Position numbers and translations under genes: made by a program. From contig NZ_JAHCMB010000046.1 in NCBI RefSeq assembly GCF_019904155.1, positions 124,428 to 188,427 of the forward strand: a DNA stretch of 64,000 bases, given 5' to 3'. Source of the stretch: Paenibacillus sinensis. GTDB taxonomy: Bacteria > Bacillota > Bacilli > Paenibacillales > Paenibacillaceae. Shown here one piece after another: positions 52,997 to 61,738 of this stretch (position 1 is its first letter; each line of letters begins with the position of its first letter). Under the pieces are notes generated by a model. That model was given only the letters and a program-made list of their open reading frames with translations. It ran no database searches and had not been told where the DNA came from.

Positions 52997-54742
52997 ATGC
53001 CGAGAACGAAGAGGGGGATACAGCCTGGAACGGCCAAATCTCTCCGGTCCACCCTTGTCCTGTATGTGCTTGTTGGTATGCTGCTGCCGATGCTGGTTGT
53101 CGGAGTACTGTCCTATGCCTCAATCTATTCCATCCTCTCCGGCAAAATCGGCAGCGGCATCAGCGCAAGCCTGAGACAGGAAGCGCTCAGCCTGGAGAAT
53201 GCCATCGACAATCTGGATTTCGCCTCCAAGCAGTTCGCGCTGGACGGGCAAATCGTGGAGGAGATGTCCGCTTTTTTGCAGGAGAAACAGATTTACCGCA
53301 AGTCGCAGATTATGACCTCCATCAATCAGAAGATCAATCTCGTCAATTTTACCAATCCTTATATCGGTCTGACCGCTTATATAATGCCGGGCGCCGATGA
53401 TCCGGTGCTGTTCACCAATATGAGTACGAGACGGGATTTCAATATCCGCAATCTGCCCGCACTCATGCGCTATAACGGCGCCGATTATTACGGTCCGCAT
53501 GCTACGATGTACGCAGTCGGGGATAACGTCGTGTTCTCGGAGCGCCGCACGGTCAGGGTGAGCGGGCCTGAGCCCTTGTTCATTTATCTGGAGACGAATT
53601 ACAGTCTGCTGCGGAAGATTTTCAATGAGCAGGCTTACGGAATGACGATGAACCACCTGCTAGTGAACCAGAACGGCCTGATTACCCATGAGCTCGACGG
53701 CAGCCTGCCGCCTGAAATTGTGAAGGCCGCCGGTGCAGGCGGGAGTGCTGCGCATGAGGAAGTCGGAGCTTATCATCTGTTCCGGTATGAGAGTCCCCAG
53801 GGCTGGAAGCTCGTCGCCGTTGTGAGCAAATCGGTGTTCAACAGCGAAATCCGTTCCTGGTTCGGCCAGATGGTACTGCTCGCCTGCTTCACGCTGCTGT
53901 TCGCCGCTCTTTTGTCCTGGATGATCTGGAAGCGGATCTACGGTCCTCTCCGCAAGGTCAATGTGGAAATTATCCGAATGGCCGAAAATGTCACCGCTCC
54001 CGTGTCGTATACGCAGGTTGCCGAATTTGACTTCGTACTCAACAACTTTCAACAAATGAAGGACCAGGTGAATGAGCTGATCCAGACTGTGGCACGCAAC
54101 GAGAAGCTGAAGAGCCAGTTCGAGATCGAGAAGCTGCTAAGCCAGATCAACCCGCATTTTCTGCATAACACCTTGAACACGGTTCAGTGGCTGGCGCGCC
54201 TCAACGGACAGAAGGAAATCGACAGGCTGGTGACCCTTCTGGTGAAGGTTCTGCATTACAATCTTGGCAAGCAAAGCCTGATCGTCACGATCGGCGAAGA
54301 GATTGAGGCGACCCGAAATTACATGGAGCTTCAGCAGATTCGCTATGACTATGAATTCGAATTCAATGTGAAAGCAGAGGAAGCGGCGCTGACGGCGGCT
54401 GTGCCCCGGTTTCTGCTTCAACCGCTGGTGGAGAATGCCATTTACCACGGTCTAAGCGACAATGGCAGGGTAGACGTCGCAATCTCCGTGCATGAAGGCC
54501 GCGAGCTGCGGCTGTGCGTGAAGGACAACGGAGCGGGGATGGACGAGTCGAAGATTGATGAGCTGCTGACGGACGGTATTTCCGGTAAAAGAGGGCTGGG
54601 CATCGGCTTCGCCTATGTCAGACGTATGCTGGCTGCTTATTTCGGAGAGCAGGTGAAGCTTCATATCGACAGTGTGCCCGGGAAAGGCACGGCAATCTCC
54701 ATTCACATCCCGATGAGAAGCAAGGAGGACTTCGATGCTTAA
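52997..54742 (+). CDS. YesM-type membrane sensor histidine kinase
   Basis: A ~581-aa kinase. An N-terminal span (LVLYVLVGMLLPMLVVGVLSYASI) and a second one near residue 300 enclose a ~260-residue extracellular sensor domain, followed by a HAMP segment. The catalytic part has the His box INPHFLHNTLNTVQWLARL, the N box ENAIYHGLSDNG, DNGAGMDE and GLGIGFAYVRRML. Start ATG 52997 has GGGGAT 6 nt upstream; ATG 52985 is in frame. It overlaps the regulator gene by 8 nt. Such kinases sense extracellular sugars and control the adjacent ABC genes. Confidence 0.9.
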   Translation: MPRTKRGIQPGTAKSLRSTLVLYVLVGMLLPMLVVGVLSYASIYSILSGKIGSGISASLRQEALSLENAIDNLDFASKQFALDGQIVEEMSAFLQEKQIYRKSQIMTSINQKINLVNFTNPYIGLTAYIMPGADDPVLFTNMSTRRDFNIRNLPALMRYNGADYYGPHATMYAVGDNVVFSERRTVRVSGPEPLFIYLETNYSLLRKIFNEQAYGMTMNHLLVNQNGLITHELDGSLPPEIVKAAGAGGSAAHEEVGAYHLFRYESPQGWKLVAVVSKSVFNSEIRSWFGQMVLLACFTLLFAALLSWMIWKRIYGPLRKVNVEIIRMAENVTAPVSYTQVAEFDFVLNNFQQMKDQVNELIQTVARNEKLKSQFEIEKLLSQINPHFLHNTLNTVQWLARLNGQKEIDRLVTLLVKVLHYNLGKQSLIVTIGEEIEATRNYMELQQIRYDYEFEFNVKAEEAALTAAVPRFLLQPLVENAIYHGLSDNGRVDVAISVHEGRELRLCVKDNGAGMDESKIDELLTDGISGKRGLGIGFAYVRRMLAAYFGEQVKLHIDSVPGKGTAISIHIPMRSKEDFDA

Positions 54743-56135
54743 AGCTGTAGTGGTCGATGACGAGCGGCTTGTGCGAAAGGGATTCATATCGCTTATTGAT
54801 TGGGCCTCCTTCGGAGTGGTGATCACCGGGGAGGCGGGAGACGGAGCTTCTGCGCTCGCTCTGCTGCGTGAACAGGATATCGATCTGCTGTTCGTGGACA
54901 TCACCATGCCGGGGATGTCCGGGTTCGAGCTGATCCGCCAGATTCGCCAGCTTTATCCGGGAATTCGCTGCGTGGTGCTGAGCTGCCATCACGAATTCGA
55001 CTTCGTTCAGGAGGCGCTGCGGCTGGGCGCGGTCGATTATATCGTCAAGACGCTGCTGGAGGTAGGGAACGCCGACGAGACGATCCGCCGGTTGGTGGAG
55101 CGAATCCGCTGGGAGGACTCCAGCCGTGAACTGCTGGTTCGTGGAGAGAATGGGCGCTTCCCTGCGGACAGCGCACTGCTGTATTTGCCGGTCACAGGCG
55201 CAGGGGTGGAAGAAGAGCTGTTCCGTATATCCGTAGTAAGGAGCCACCGGCTCATTCCAATGAAGGGAGTGTGGTTGAGCCCGCTTCCCCAACGGATGTC
55301 GGAGGAAGAGCTGCGGCAGGAGCTGAATCAAGAGCTAGGGGGGCGCTGGCGGACGGCGATCATCACCGGGGTGAAAGACCGCCCGTATGCAGAGCTGGAA
55401 GAGGCTTTACTCCATAACGCCCGGCGGACCCTGTTCTACTGCGCCATGGCGGATGATCCGGCGAGTCTCTCACTGGATGACCTTGGGAAGCCAGATGCGG
55501 AAGGTGATGCGCGAAATGTGGAGGAATTTCTGAAAGATGCACGTCTGTTGAAATGGACGGTGGACCGGAGAGATTGGGAACTGTTTATGGCCCGAGTGGG
55601 CCGGCTTCACCTCCCAGCCGGGGATATCGCCTCCTTCGCACAGGGGCTGGCCGCCGACTGGAGCGGGATTCTTCTTACGCCGGAGGAGCATGAGGGGCTT
55701 GCCAATGAAGCCGCAGGCTGCCTGTCATGGTGTCAGTGGAAGAGCTGGCTGCGCCGGTTCGCAGATCATGTCCAGCGCAGAATGCTGGAGCTTGGGTTCA
55801 GCAGAGAAGTGCTGCTGTGCCTGATCAAGGCTACACAGTATATGCGCAGCCGGGCCGGCGACAAGATCAATCAGAACCAAGTCGCCGCTTACGTCAACAT
55901 GAGCCGGGGATACTTCAGCCAGTGCTTCGCCCGCTTCGCCGGGGAGAGCTTCGGTGAGAAGCTGCGCGGCATGCGGCTTGAGCTCGCCAAATCCCTTCTG
56001 CTGGAGACGGACGATCCAGTAAGCGAAATTGCCTGCAAATCGGGATTTGAGGATGACCGTTATTTCAGCAGGTTCTTTCGTGAACGGGTCGGGAAGCTGC
56101 CGAGTCAATACCGGGCGGAGGGGATGAGGCCGTGA
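54735..56135 (+). CDS. YesN-type response regulator with AraC DNA-binding domain
   Basis: A 466-aa regulator. The receiver domain has the acidic pair VVVDDERLVRKG, the phosphate-accepting Asp in LLFVDITMPGMSG, and the conserved Lys in VDYIVKTLLE. A long middle part is of no recognised type. The C-terminal AraC-type double helix-turn-helix reads QNQVAAYVNMSRGYFSQCFARFAGESFGEKLRGMRLELAKSLLLET, then PVSEIACKSGFEDDRYFSRFFRERVGKLPSQYR. Partner of the overlapping kinase gene; it should activate this sugar operon. Confidence 0.93.
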   Translation: MLKAVVVDDERLVRKGFISLIDWASFGVVITGEAGDGASALALLREQDIDLLFVDITMPGMSGFELIRQIRQLYPGIRCVVLSCHHEFDFVQEALRLGAVDYIVKTLLEVGNADETIRRLVERIRWEDSSRELLVRGENGRFPADSALLYLPVTGAGVEEELFRISVVRSHRLIPMKGVWLSPLPQRMSEEELRQELNQELGGRWRTAIITGVKDRPYAELEEALLHNARRTLFYCAMADDPASLSLDDLGKPDAEGDARNVEEFLKDARLLKWTVDRRDWELFMARVGRLHLPAGDIASFAQGLAADWSGILLTPEEHEGLANEAAGCLSWCQWKSWLRRFADHVQRRMLELGFSREVLLCLIKATQYMRSRAGDKINQNQVAAYVNMSRGYFSQCFARFAGESFGEKLRGMRLELAKSLLLETDDPVSEIACKSGFEDDRYFSRFFRERVGKLPSQYRAEGMRP

Positions 56136-57853
56136 AGACAACGATAAGGTGCGTTCTGCCTGTTCTCGTTCTCTTTGGCCTTGCAGCCTGCCGGGAAGCA
56201 GGACCCGATCAGACGGCGGCATCGCCTCAGTCGTCTCAGCAGTTGCAAGCCCCGCAGGAAGCCGCCGCTTATGGCAAATACGATAATCAGGTCATCATGC
56301 GGATCGGCTTCAAGGTTCCTGATTCACGGCTAAATACGGGTGACAGCAATGACAACAATCCCGTCTCCCGGTACTTGGAGAGCCTGACCAATATCAAGGT
56401 CGTACATGCCTGGGAGGCCAAAGGGGAGGAACCCTATACCCAGAAGGCGCAGCTCGCGATTGACAGCAGCGATCTGCCTGACGCAATGGTTGTGGACCGG
56501 GATCAGCTCAGCAAGCTGATTGATTCCGGTATGATCGCGGATTTAACGGGTACATTCGAAGAGTACGGTTCCAGCCTGATCAAGGATATGTACGATTCGA
56601 CAGGAGGAGAAGCTCTGGCCGACGCTTCAAGAGACGGGAAGTTGTACGGCCTGCCGAATGTGGCGATCAATGCGGACTCGCCCACCCTGCTGTGGGTCCG
56701 GCAGGATTGGCTTGACCGGCTGGAGCTCCCGGCGCCGCGCACTCTTCAGGATATCGAGGCGGTCGCCAAGGCTTTCGTCGAACGGGACCCGGACGGGAAT
56801 GGCAAGCGGGATACCGTCGGATTAAGCGCCTACAGAAATATCGTCTACGGCGCCAAGCCTCATGTGAACGGGATGGACGCGGTATTCAACGCTTTTCACG
56901 CCTATCCCATGAACTGGATGGAGGATAGCTCCGGGAAGGTGGTCTACGGCTCCATTACGCCCGAGACGAAAGCGGCTCTCGCCAAGCTGGCCGACTGGTA
57001 TAAGCGCGGCCTGATCGATCCCGAGTTTCCGCTTTATAAGGAGACTCAGGAGCCGATCCTTTCCGGGAAAGCCGGCATGTTCTTCGGCCCGTGGTGGATG
57101 CCGTATTACCCGTTGTCCGAGTCGGTCGCCCAGGACACCAGAGCGGAGTGGCGCGCATACGCCGCCCCCCTCGATGCGGGCGGGCAGTTCGTGACGCATA
57201 TGGCTCCGGTTACGGACCGTTACCTGGTTGTGCGTAAGGGCTATGAGCATCCTGAAGCGGTTGTTAAGCTGCTGAATACGTTTACCCGTCTGGAGAGAAG
57301 GCGTGATCCCAACACAGCTGAGGTCGGCAAGCTGGATGATTTCGCGGCGCAGACCGGCATTCAGCCCAGAGCCTACTATCCCTTCGATCTCCTGATCGAT
57401 TACGCGGATGCCATCGAGAAGCATTATGGCGATCTTCAGCAGGCGCTTCACGGCAAAATCGCTCCCGAATCGCTGGAACCGGATTCCAAACTGCTCTATG
57501 ACCGCTGGATGGAGGAAAAGGAGCAGCCCAAGAAGAATCTGGAGGGCTGGAAAGTGGCGAATGCTTACAGGTACGGAGCCGGTGTACTGACCTCTACGCC
57601 GATTGTGAAGAAACGCAGTGTGTATTATGGCAGCACGCCGGGAATGCAGCTATACGGGGCTCACTTGCAGAAGCTGGAGAGTGAAACCTTTCTGAATATA
57701 ATCCTCGGCGACGCTCCTATTGGAGCTTTCGACTCCTTTGTTGCCGAATGGAAGAAGGAAGGCGGCGACGTGATTACCGAAGAGGTTGAAGCGAGGGTGA
57801 GAGCGAAGGAATCGACGGCACAGTATATAGGCAACAAGGACGGAATCCGCTAG
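56132..57853 (+). CDS. second sugar-type solute-binding lipoprotein
   Basis: A 573-aa lipoprotein (signal peptide with FGLAACREA lipobox). The mature protein follows the LplA plan: SRYLESLTNIKVVHAWEA, ALPDAMVVDRDQLSKLIDSG-like DLPDAMVVDRDQL, LYGLPNVAINADSPTLLWVRQDWLDRL, then AGMFFGPWWMPYYPL. The start is GTG 56132, overlapping the regulator stop by 4 nt (GTGA). Being coupled to the two-component genes, it may deliver ligand information to the kinase rather than only to the permeases. A terminator overlaps its stop codon. Confidence 0.9.
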   Translation: MKTTIRCVLPVLVLFGLAACREAGPDQTAASPQSSQQLQAPQEAAAYGKYDNQVIMRIGFKVPDSRLNTGDSNDNNPVSRYLESLTNIKVVHAWEAKGEEPYTQKAQLAIDSSDLPDAMVVDRDQLSKLIDSGMIADLTGTFEEYGSSLIKDMYDSTGGEALADASRDGKLYGLPNVAINADSPTLLWVRQDWLDRLELPAPRTLQDIEAVAKAFVERDPDGNGKRDTVGLSAYRNIVYGAKPHVNGMDAVFNAFHAYPMNWMEDSSGKVVYGSITPETKAALAKLADWYKRGLIDPEFPLYKETQEPILSGKAGMFFGPWWMPYYPLSESVAQDTRAEWRAYAAPLDAGGQFVTHMAPVTDRYLVVRKGYEHPEAVVKLLNTFTRLERRRDPNTAEVGKLDDFAAQTGIQPRAYYPFDLLIDYADAIEKHYGDLQQALHGKIAPESLEPDSKLLYDRWMEEKEQPKKNLEGWKVANAYRYGAGVLTSTPIVKKRSVYYGSTPGMQLYGAHLQKLESETFLNIILGDAPIGAFDSFVAEWKKEGGDVITEEVEARVRAKESTAQYIGNKDGIR

Positions 57854-57870
57854 CTGGATTCCGTCCTTTT
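57836..57870 (+). terminator. intrinsic terminator overlapping the stop codon of the sugar operon
   Basis: AAGGACGGAATCC / GGATTCCGTCCTT perfect 13-bp stem with a 7-nt loop that contains the stop codon, followed by TT. Confidence 0.88.
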
Positions 57871-57902
57871 GTCTGCCGGGGCAATCTGCCCGGTTCTCCC
57901 GA

Positions 57903-58409
57903 TCAGGAGGCTTCGCTGCTGCCGGATTCCGATAAGGTCTCCCAGTCCTTGCACACATCGATCCAAGCAAGACCGCCGGAGTATTGCTCCAGCTCCGCGC
58001 AGGTCAGCTCAATGGCCGAGTTGGAGCTTCCACAGGCGGGAAAGACGGTTTCGAACCGCTTCATCGACACGTCGAGGTAGACCTCAAGCTTGTGGGTAAG
58101 TCCGAAGGGGCAGACGCCGCCGACGGCATGTCCAGTCTGCTCCAGCACTTCATCCGGGCTCAGCATTTTGGCCTTGAAGCCGAACTGCTCCCGGAACTTC
58201 TTGTTGTCGATTTTGGCATCGCCGGCGGCGACAATCAACATGGCGGATTCGCCTTCTCCCTTAAAGGAGAGGCTCTTGGCGATGCGTGCGGGAATGACGC
58301 CAATTGTAGCGGCGGCCTGGTCAACTGTGGCGCTGGATGTTTCGAATTCCATGATATCGTTCTCTCTTCCGAAGGAACGGAAATGGGCTTTTACTTCTTC
58401 GATGGCCAT
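57903..58409 (-). CDS. YbaK/EbsC-family aminoacyl-tRNA deacylase
   Basis: A 168-aa single-domain protein of the YbaK/ProX group that hydrolyses mischarged tRNAs. Family features are ATIGVIPARIAKSLSFKGEG with the conserved Lys, SAMLIVAAGDAKIDNKKFREQFG, EQTGHAVGGVCPFGL and DVSMKRFETVFPACGSSNSAIELTCAEL. ATG 58409 has AAAGGAG 11 nt upstream; the longer upstream frame is not needed. Convergent with the sugar operon. Which tRNA it edits (Cys-tRNA-Pro or Ala-tRNA-Pro) is not decided by sequence. Confidence 0.9.
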   Translation of the reverse strand: MAIEEVKAHFRSFGRENDIMEFETSSATVDQAAATIGVIPARIAKSLSFKGEGESAMLIVAAGDAKIDNKKFREQFGFKAKMLSPDEVLEQTGHAVGGVCPFGLTHKLEVYLDVSMKRFETVFPACGSSNSAIELTCAELEQYSGGLAWIDVCKDWETLSESGSSEAS

Positions 58410-58437
58410 GGGGTTAAATTCTCCTTTCGCTATATGC

Positions 58438-58872
58438 TTAAAGATCAAGCCTGATTTTCTGAAGCAGCAGGGTGAGTTGCTGCTTCTCTTCATCGGTCAA
58501 ATCGCGCGTCATTTTGGCGTTCGATTCATCCAGGACACGTTGAAGCACCGGCAGGAACTCCAGCGCCTTGTTCGTCGGAAACAGCAAATAAGAGCGCCGG
58601 TCGCCCGGGTCGGTCCGCCGTTCGATGTATCCGGCATCTTCCAGCTGCTTCACGGAACGGGCCGTTGTCGCTTTATCGAATTTAAGATCGCAGGTCAGCT
58701 GCTCCTGAGTCGTCCCGGGCGAATGGAGGATTGCTTTGAGGAAGCTGTGTTGTCCGCCTCCGCCAATGTCGTATTCCCCTAGCGAACGGGACAAGTACTT
58801 CTGCTGGGATCGATGAATATTGGAGATCAGCCGTCCAATCGGTTCTTTTCTAGAGGTGTCGTTCGGATTCAT
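58438..58872 (-). CDS. MarR-family repressor of the divergent drug exporter
   Basis: A 144-aa winged-helix regulator. The DNA-binding part is FLKAILHSPGTTQEQLTCDLKFDKATTARSVKQLEDAGYIERRTDPGDRRSYLLFPT, with helices at both ends for dimerisation. It is divergent from a DHA2 exporter, and the intergenic region holds two palindromes of the same sequence, so it most likely represses both genes and is released by a toxic ligand. It lies 28 nt upstream of the YbaK-type gene on the same strand, possibly cotranscribed. Confidence 0.92.
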   Translation of the reverse strand: MNPNDTSRKEPIGRLISNIHRSQQKYLSRSLGEYDIGGGGQHSFLKAILHSPGTTQEQLTCDLKFDKATTARSVKQLEDAGYIERRTDPGDRRSYLLFPTNKALEFLPVLQRVLDESNAKMTRDLTDEEKQQLTLLLQKIRLDL

Positions 58873-58981
58873 GGAGGGCTCCTTTGGTCTGATAGCATTG
58901 GTACGCCCACAGGGCGATGAATATCAGCCTCAGACAGTGGTGATGGTATTGAAGTAATACCAAAAATTTTACAGCAAAACA

Positions 58982-58995
58982 GTTGCGTACGCAAC
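58982..58995. promoter_or_regulatory. operator 1 of the marR/exporter pair
   Basis: Perfect palindrome GTTGCGTACGCAAC. It covers the likely exporter -35 box TTGCGT (58983-58988; 17-nt spacer to TACACT at 59006-59011). Confidence 0.75.
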
Positions 58996-59025
58996 AAAAA
59001 TGGAGTACACTTTGGAAGTCAAATG

Positions 59026-59039
59026 GTTGCGCACGCAAC
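59026..59039. promoter_or_regulatory. operator 2 of the marR/exporter pair
   Basis: GTTGCGCACGCAAC, identical to operator 1 except for one central base, 44 bp downstream and just past the exporter transcription start. Two sites bracketing the promoter indicate tight MarR repression. Confidence 0.75.
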
Positions 59040-59091
59040 TAAATGCTGTGCACAGCCAATAATTGCAAGTTCGGGAAAACGGGGTGGTTAC

Positions 59092-60582
59092 ATGAGCTCG
59101 ATCACACGGGCGACCTATCAGGAAGATGCAGACGTACAGAAGCGCCGCTGGATCATTCTGATTGTCCTTAATTTATTTACCTTTATGTCTACACTGGACG
59201 GAAGTATCGTGAATATTGCGCTCCCGGTGCTGTCCGGCAAGCTGGGACTGCCGATGGCTCAGGTGGAGTGGGTTACGACCGGTTATTTGATGGCAATTTG
59301 CTCGGTCATCCTGTTCTTCGGCCGACTGGGAGATATCGCGGGCAAGATTCGGATGTTCAAGATCGGTACGGTTGTGTTCATTATTGGCTCGCTGCTCTGC
59401 GGATTCAGCGGAACGCTGCCGCTCCTGGTTGCTTCACGGATTGTCCAAGCTCTGGGCGCGTCGATGACCATGGCGAACAGCCAGGGGATTGTGACGGATA
59501 TCTTTCCGGCAAATGAGAGAGGCAAAGCGCTCGGCCTTATCGGCACCTTCGTCTCGCTCGGCAGCATCGCCGGTCCGAGTCTCGGCGGCATTATTGTAGC
59601 CAATCTGGGCTGGGAGTATATCTTCTGGGTTAACGTGCCGATCGGCTTGATCGCCATTCTGCTTGGCTGGAAGATGCTCCCGAAGGATCTGGTTCGGGTC
59701 AAAGCCCGCATCGATGTCTCCGGCAGCCTGCTCTTCGCCGTGTTTATCGTCTCCCTGTTCGCCGGCCTGCTGCTCGGCCAGCAGAGCGGCTATGGCAACA
59801 CAGGCATCATCCTGTCACTGGTCATTGCTGCGGTTGCATTGGCGGCCTTCCTGTGGGTGGAGCTCCGCAAGCCGGAGCCGCTGCTTCAGCTGAATCTGTT
59901 CCGGAACCCGCTGTTCTCGATCAGCATTCTGTGCGGCTTCCTGGTCTTTGCCGCGAATTTCTGCTTCAACATCATTTCACCATTCTACACCCAGAACATG
60001 CTGGGTTTGTCACCGTCTTCCGCCGGTTTCCTGCTGATGCTGTTCCCGATCATGATGGTCATTGTGGCGCCGATCAGCGGGGCGATGTCGGATAAGATCG
60101 GATCGGAATTTCTGACGTTCGCCGGATTGATTGTGATGGTCATTGCCCAGTTTGGCCTGGCACAGCTGCATGAAGGCAGTCCGGTCGCATTGGTTGGATT
60201 GTGGATAGCCATGCTCGGGATCGGAGGCGGCCTCTTTCAATCGCCGAACAACTCGCTTGTCATGTCAACGGTTCCCCGCACCCAGCTGGGCTCGGCCGGC
60301 AGCGTGAATTCGCTGGTGCGAAATGTCGGCATGGTCGTCGGGATCACCATCGCTACCACGACTTTATTCAATGTGATGAGCGGTCTGGCCGGCCATCGGG
60401 TAACCGGGCTGATTCCGGGCCGACCGGATATTTTTCTCGCCGGCATGCATGTGGTATTCTCCACCTCGGCTGGCATCTGTCTGGCTGCTGCACTGTTGAC
60501 CGGACTCCGATTCCTCCGGGCCAAGCAGCGCGTCCGCGATGGAGCCGGGCAGCAGCATGCGGGCGAGGGAGGAAGAGGATAA
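59092..60582 (+). CDS. MFS drug exporter, DHA2 (EmrB/QacA) family
   Basis: A 496-aa membrane protein with 14 predicted spans. It has the DHA2 N-terminal signature FMSTLDGSIVNIALPVL (conserved acidic residue in span 1), the loop motif LFFGRLGDIAGKIRMFKIG between spans 2 and 3, and motif C, GSIAGPSLGG, in span 5, which marks antiporters. ATG 59092 has GGGGTGG just upstream and matches where homologues begin; the frame is open to 59023. Its promoter lies between two MarR operators. Substrates are probably hydrophobic drugs or biocides. Confidence 0.93.
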   Translation: MSSITRATYQEDADVQKRRWIILIVLNLFTFMSTLDGSIVNIALPVLSGKLGLPMAQVEWVTTGYLMAICSVILFFGRLGDIAGKIRMFKIGTVVFIIGSLLCGFSGTLPLLVASRIVQALGASMTMANSQGIVTDIFPANERGKALGLIGTFVSLGSIAGPSLGGIIVANLGWEYIFWVNVPIGLIAILLGWKMLPKDLVRVKARIDVSGSLLFAVFIVSLFAGLLLGQQSGYGNTGIILSLVIAAVALAAFLWVELRKPEPLLQLNLFRNPLFSISILCGFLVFAANFCFNIISPFYTQNMLGLSPSSAGFLLMLFPIMMVIVAPISGAMSDKIGSEFLTFAGLIVMVIAQFGLAQLHEGSPVALVGLWIAMLGIGGGLFQSPNNSLVMSTVPRTQLGSAGSVNSLVRNVGMVVGITIATTTLFNVMSGLAGHRVTGLIPGRPDIFLAGMHVVFSTSAGICLAAALLTGLRFLRAKQRVRDGAGQQHAGEGGRG

Positions 60583-60653
60583 GGGACGCCGAGTCCGCCC
60601 ATAGCAAACGGAATGACCGCTGGATAACACCGCGATAATCCTTCGCGGTCTGT

Positions 60654-61736
60654 TCAGCGGTCACAGCTGTTTCGCACCAGCGCCCGGCGTACAGCTTCCA
60701 GATAGCCGTAGCCGTGATGAGAATCCGGTTCCAGATAAGCGCCTTCCGCCCATTCGTTCCAGGAATTGATGAACAGAAACTCGCTGTCGTAGACCGATTG
60801 CGCACGACTAATCTGCTCCGAGAGATAATGTTCGAACTTCCGGGGAGACGCCCCCAGTGTACTCTGTCCGCCGGCGCCCATGCGCGGCGTATTATCCCAA
60901 TTAACAAATGCTCCGGGATACACCGGTTCACCGTCCCGATGGGGAGTCCGGCTCAGGATTGACTGCCAGATCTGATCATAGTCCACCGTCAGGTGGGAAG
61001 CCTCGCCGGTCTCCATGCAGCTCCAGAGCCACCGCAACTGCCCGTGTCCGAATGAATAATGGGGCTCGAATTCCAGGCTGGCTTCAAACCCCTTCTGAAT
61101 GGACAAGGGGAACCCTCCCAATGTCCGGACGAAATGCAGGCCGGGCAGTCCGTGATCACGGGCCAGACTTTGCCAGAACTCGAGCATAGCCTCACATCGC
61201 GGAATGCTGTCCGGCCGGTAGATGACAAATAGAGGCTTGCCGTCCCGGCGGATATAGCGTCTGTCCCTGAAGCTGTTCAGAAGGACATCGAAATGCTGCT
61301 TCCAGTCATCCTCATCGCCGTATTCCTGCGGCATCAGCACATCGCTGCTCATTCCGTCCCATTTGCGGGTCCAGGGTTCGTTCGCCCAGGACAGGCAGAA
61401 CGGGAAATCGGGCTCCCCGCTTTCGAGAACTTCCTGAAGCGGCCTCTCCAGCAGCCGTTTTCCCTTGAACCAGTAATGGTAATAACAGAATCCGTAGATA
61501 CCGTACTTCCGGGCTGTCTCCGCCTGCCATTCACGAGCGCTTGAATCTGTCAGATCATAGTAGTAGTCATTGAACGGGCGCCTTGGCTGCATATGTCCAG
61601 GGTATAAAGGCTTTGCCTTTTTTACATTTGTCCACTCCGTAAATCCTTCTCCCCACCAAAGATTATTCTCCTGAATCTGATGAAACTGTGGAAGCAGAAA
61701 AGCGATGAGTTTCAAGGTGATTCTACCCCCGATCAT
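60654..61736 (-). CDS. WbsX-like (GH99-type TIM barrel) glycan-processing protein
   Basis: A 360-aa protein of the WbsX/GH99-like family found in polysaccharide loci. Clear family blocks are IAFLLPQFHQIQENNLWWGEGFTEWTNVKKAKPLYPGH, YGIYGFCYYHYWFKGKRLLERPL, FPFCLSWANEPWTRKWDG and FLFINSWNEWAEGAYLEPD. No signal peptide. ATG 61736 lies 2 nt after the upstream stop with GGGAG before it; the TTG at 61715 is an alternative. It is coupled to a CgeB-like glycosyltransferase, suggesting the pair builds or trims a surface or spore glycan. Confidence 0.88.
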   Translation of the reverse strand: MIGGRITLKLIAFLLPQFHQIQENNLWWGEGFTEWTNVKKAKPLYPGHMQPRRPFNDYYYDLTDSSAREWQAETARKYGIYGFCYYHYWFKGKRLLERPLQEVLESGEPDFPFCLSWANEPWTRKWDGMSSDVLMPQEYGDEDDWKQHFDVLLNSFRDRRYIRRDGKPLFVIYRPDSIPRCEAMLEFWQSLARDHGLPGLHFVRTLGGFPLSIQKGFEASLEFEPHYSFGHGQLRWLWSCMETGEASHLTVDYDQIWQSILSRTPHRDGEPVYPGAFVNWDNTPRMGAGGQSTLGASPRKFEHYLSEQISRAQSVYDSEFLFINSWNEWAEGAYLEPDSHHGYGYLEAVRRALVRNSCDR

Positions 61737-61738
61737 AA

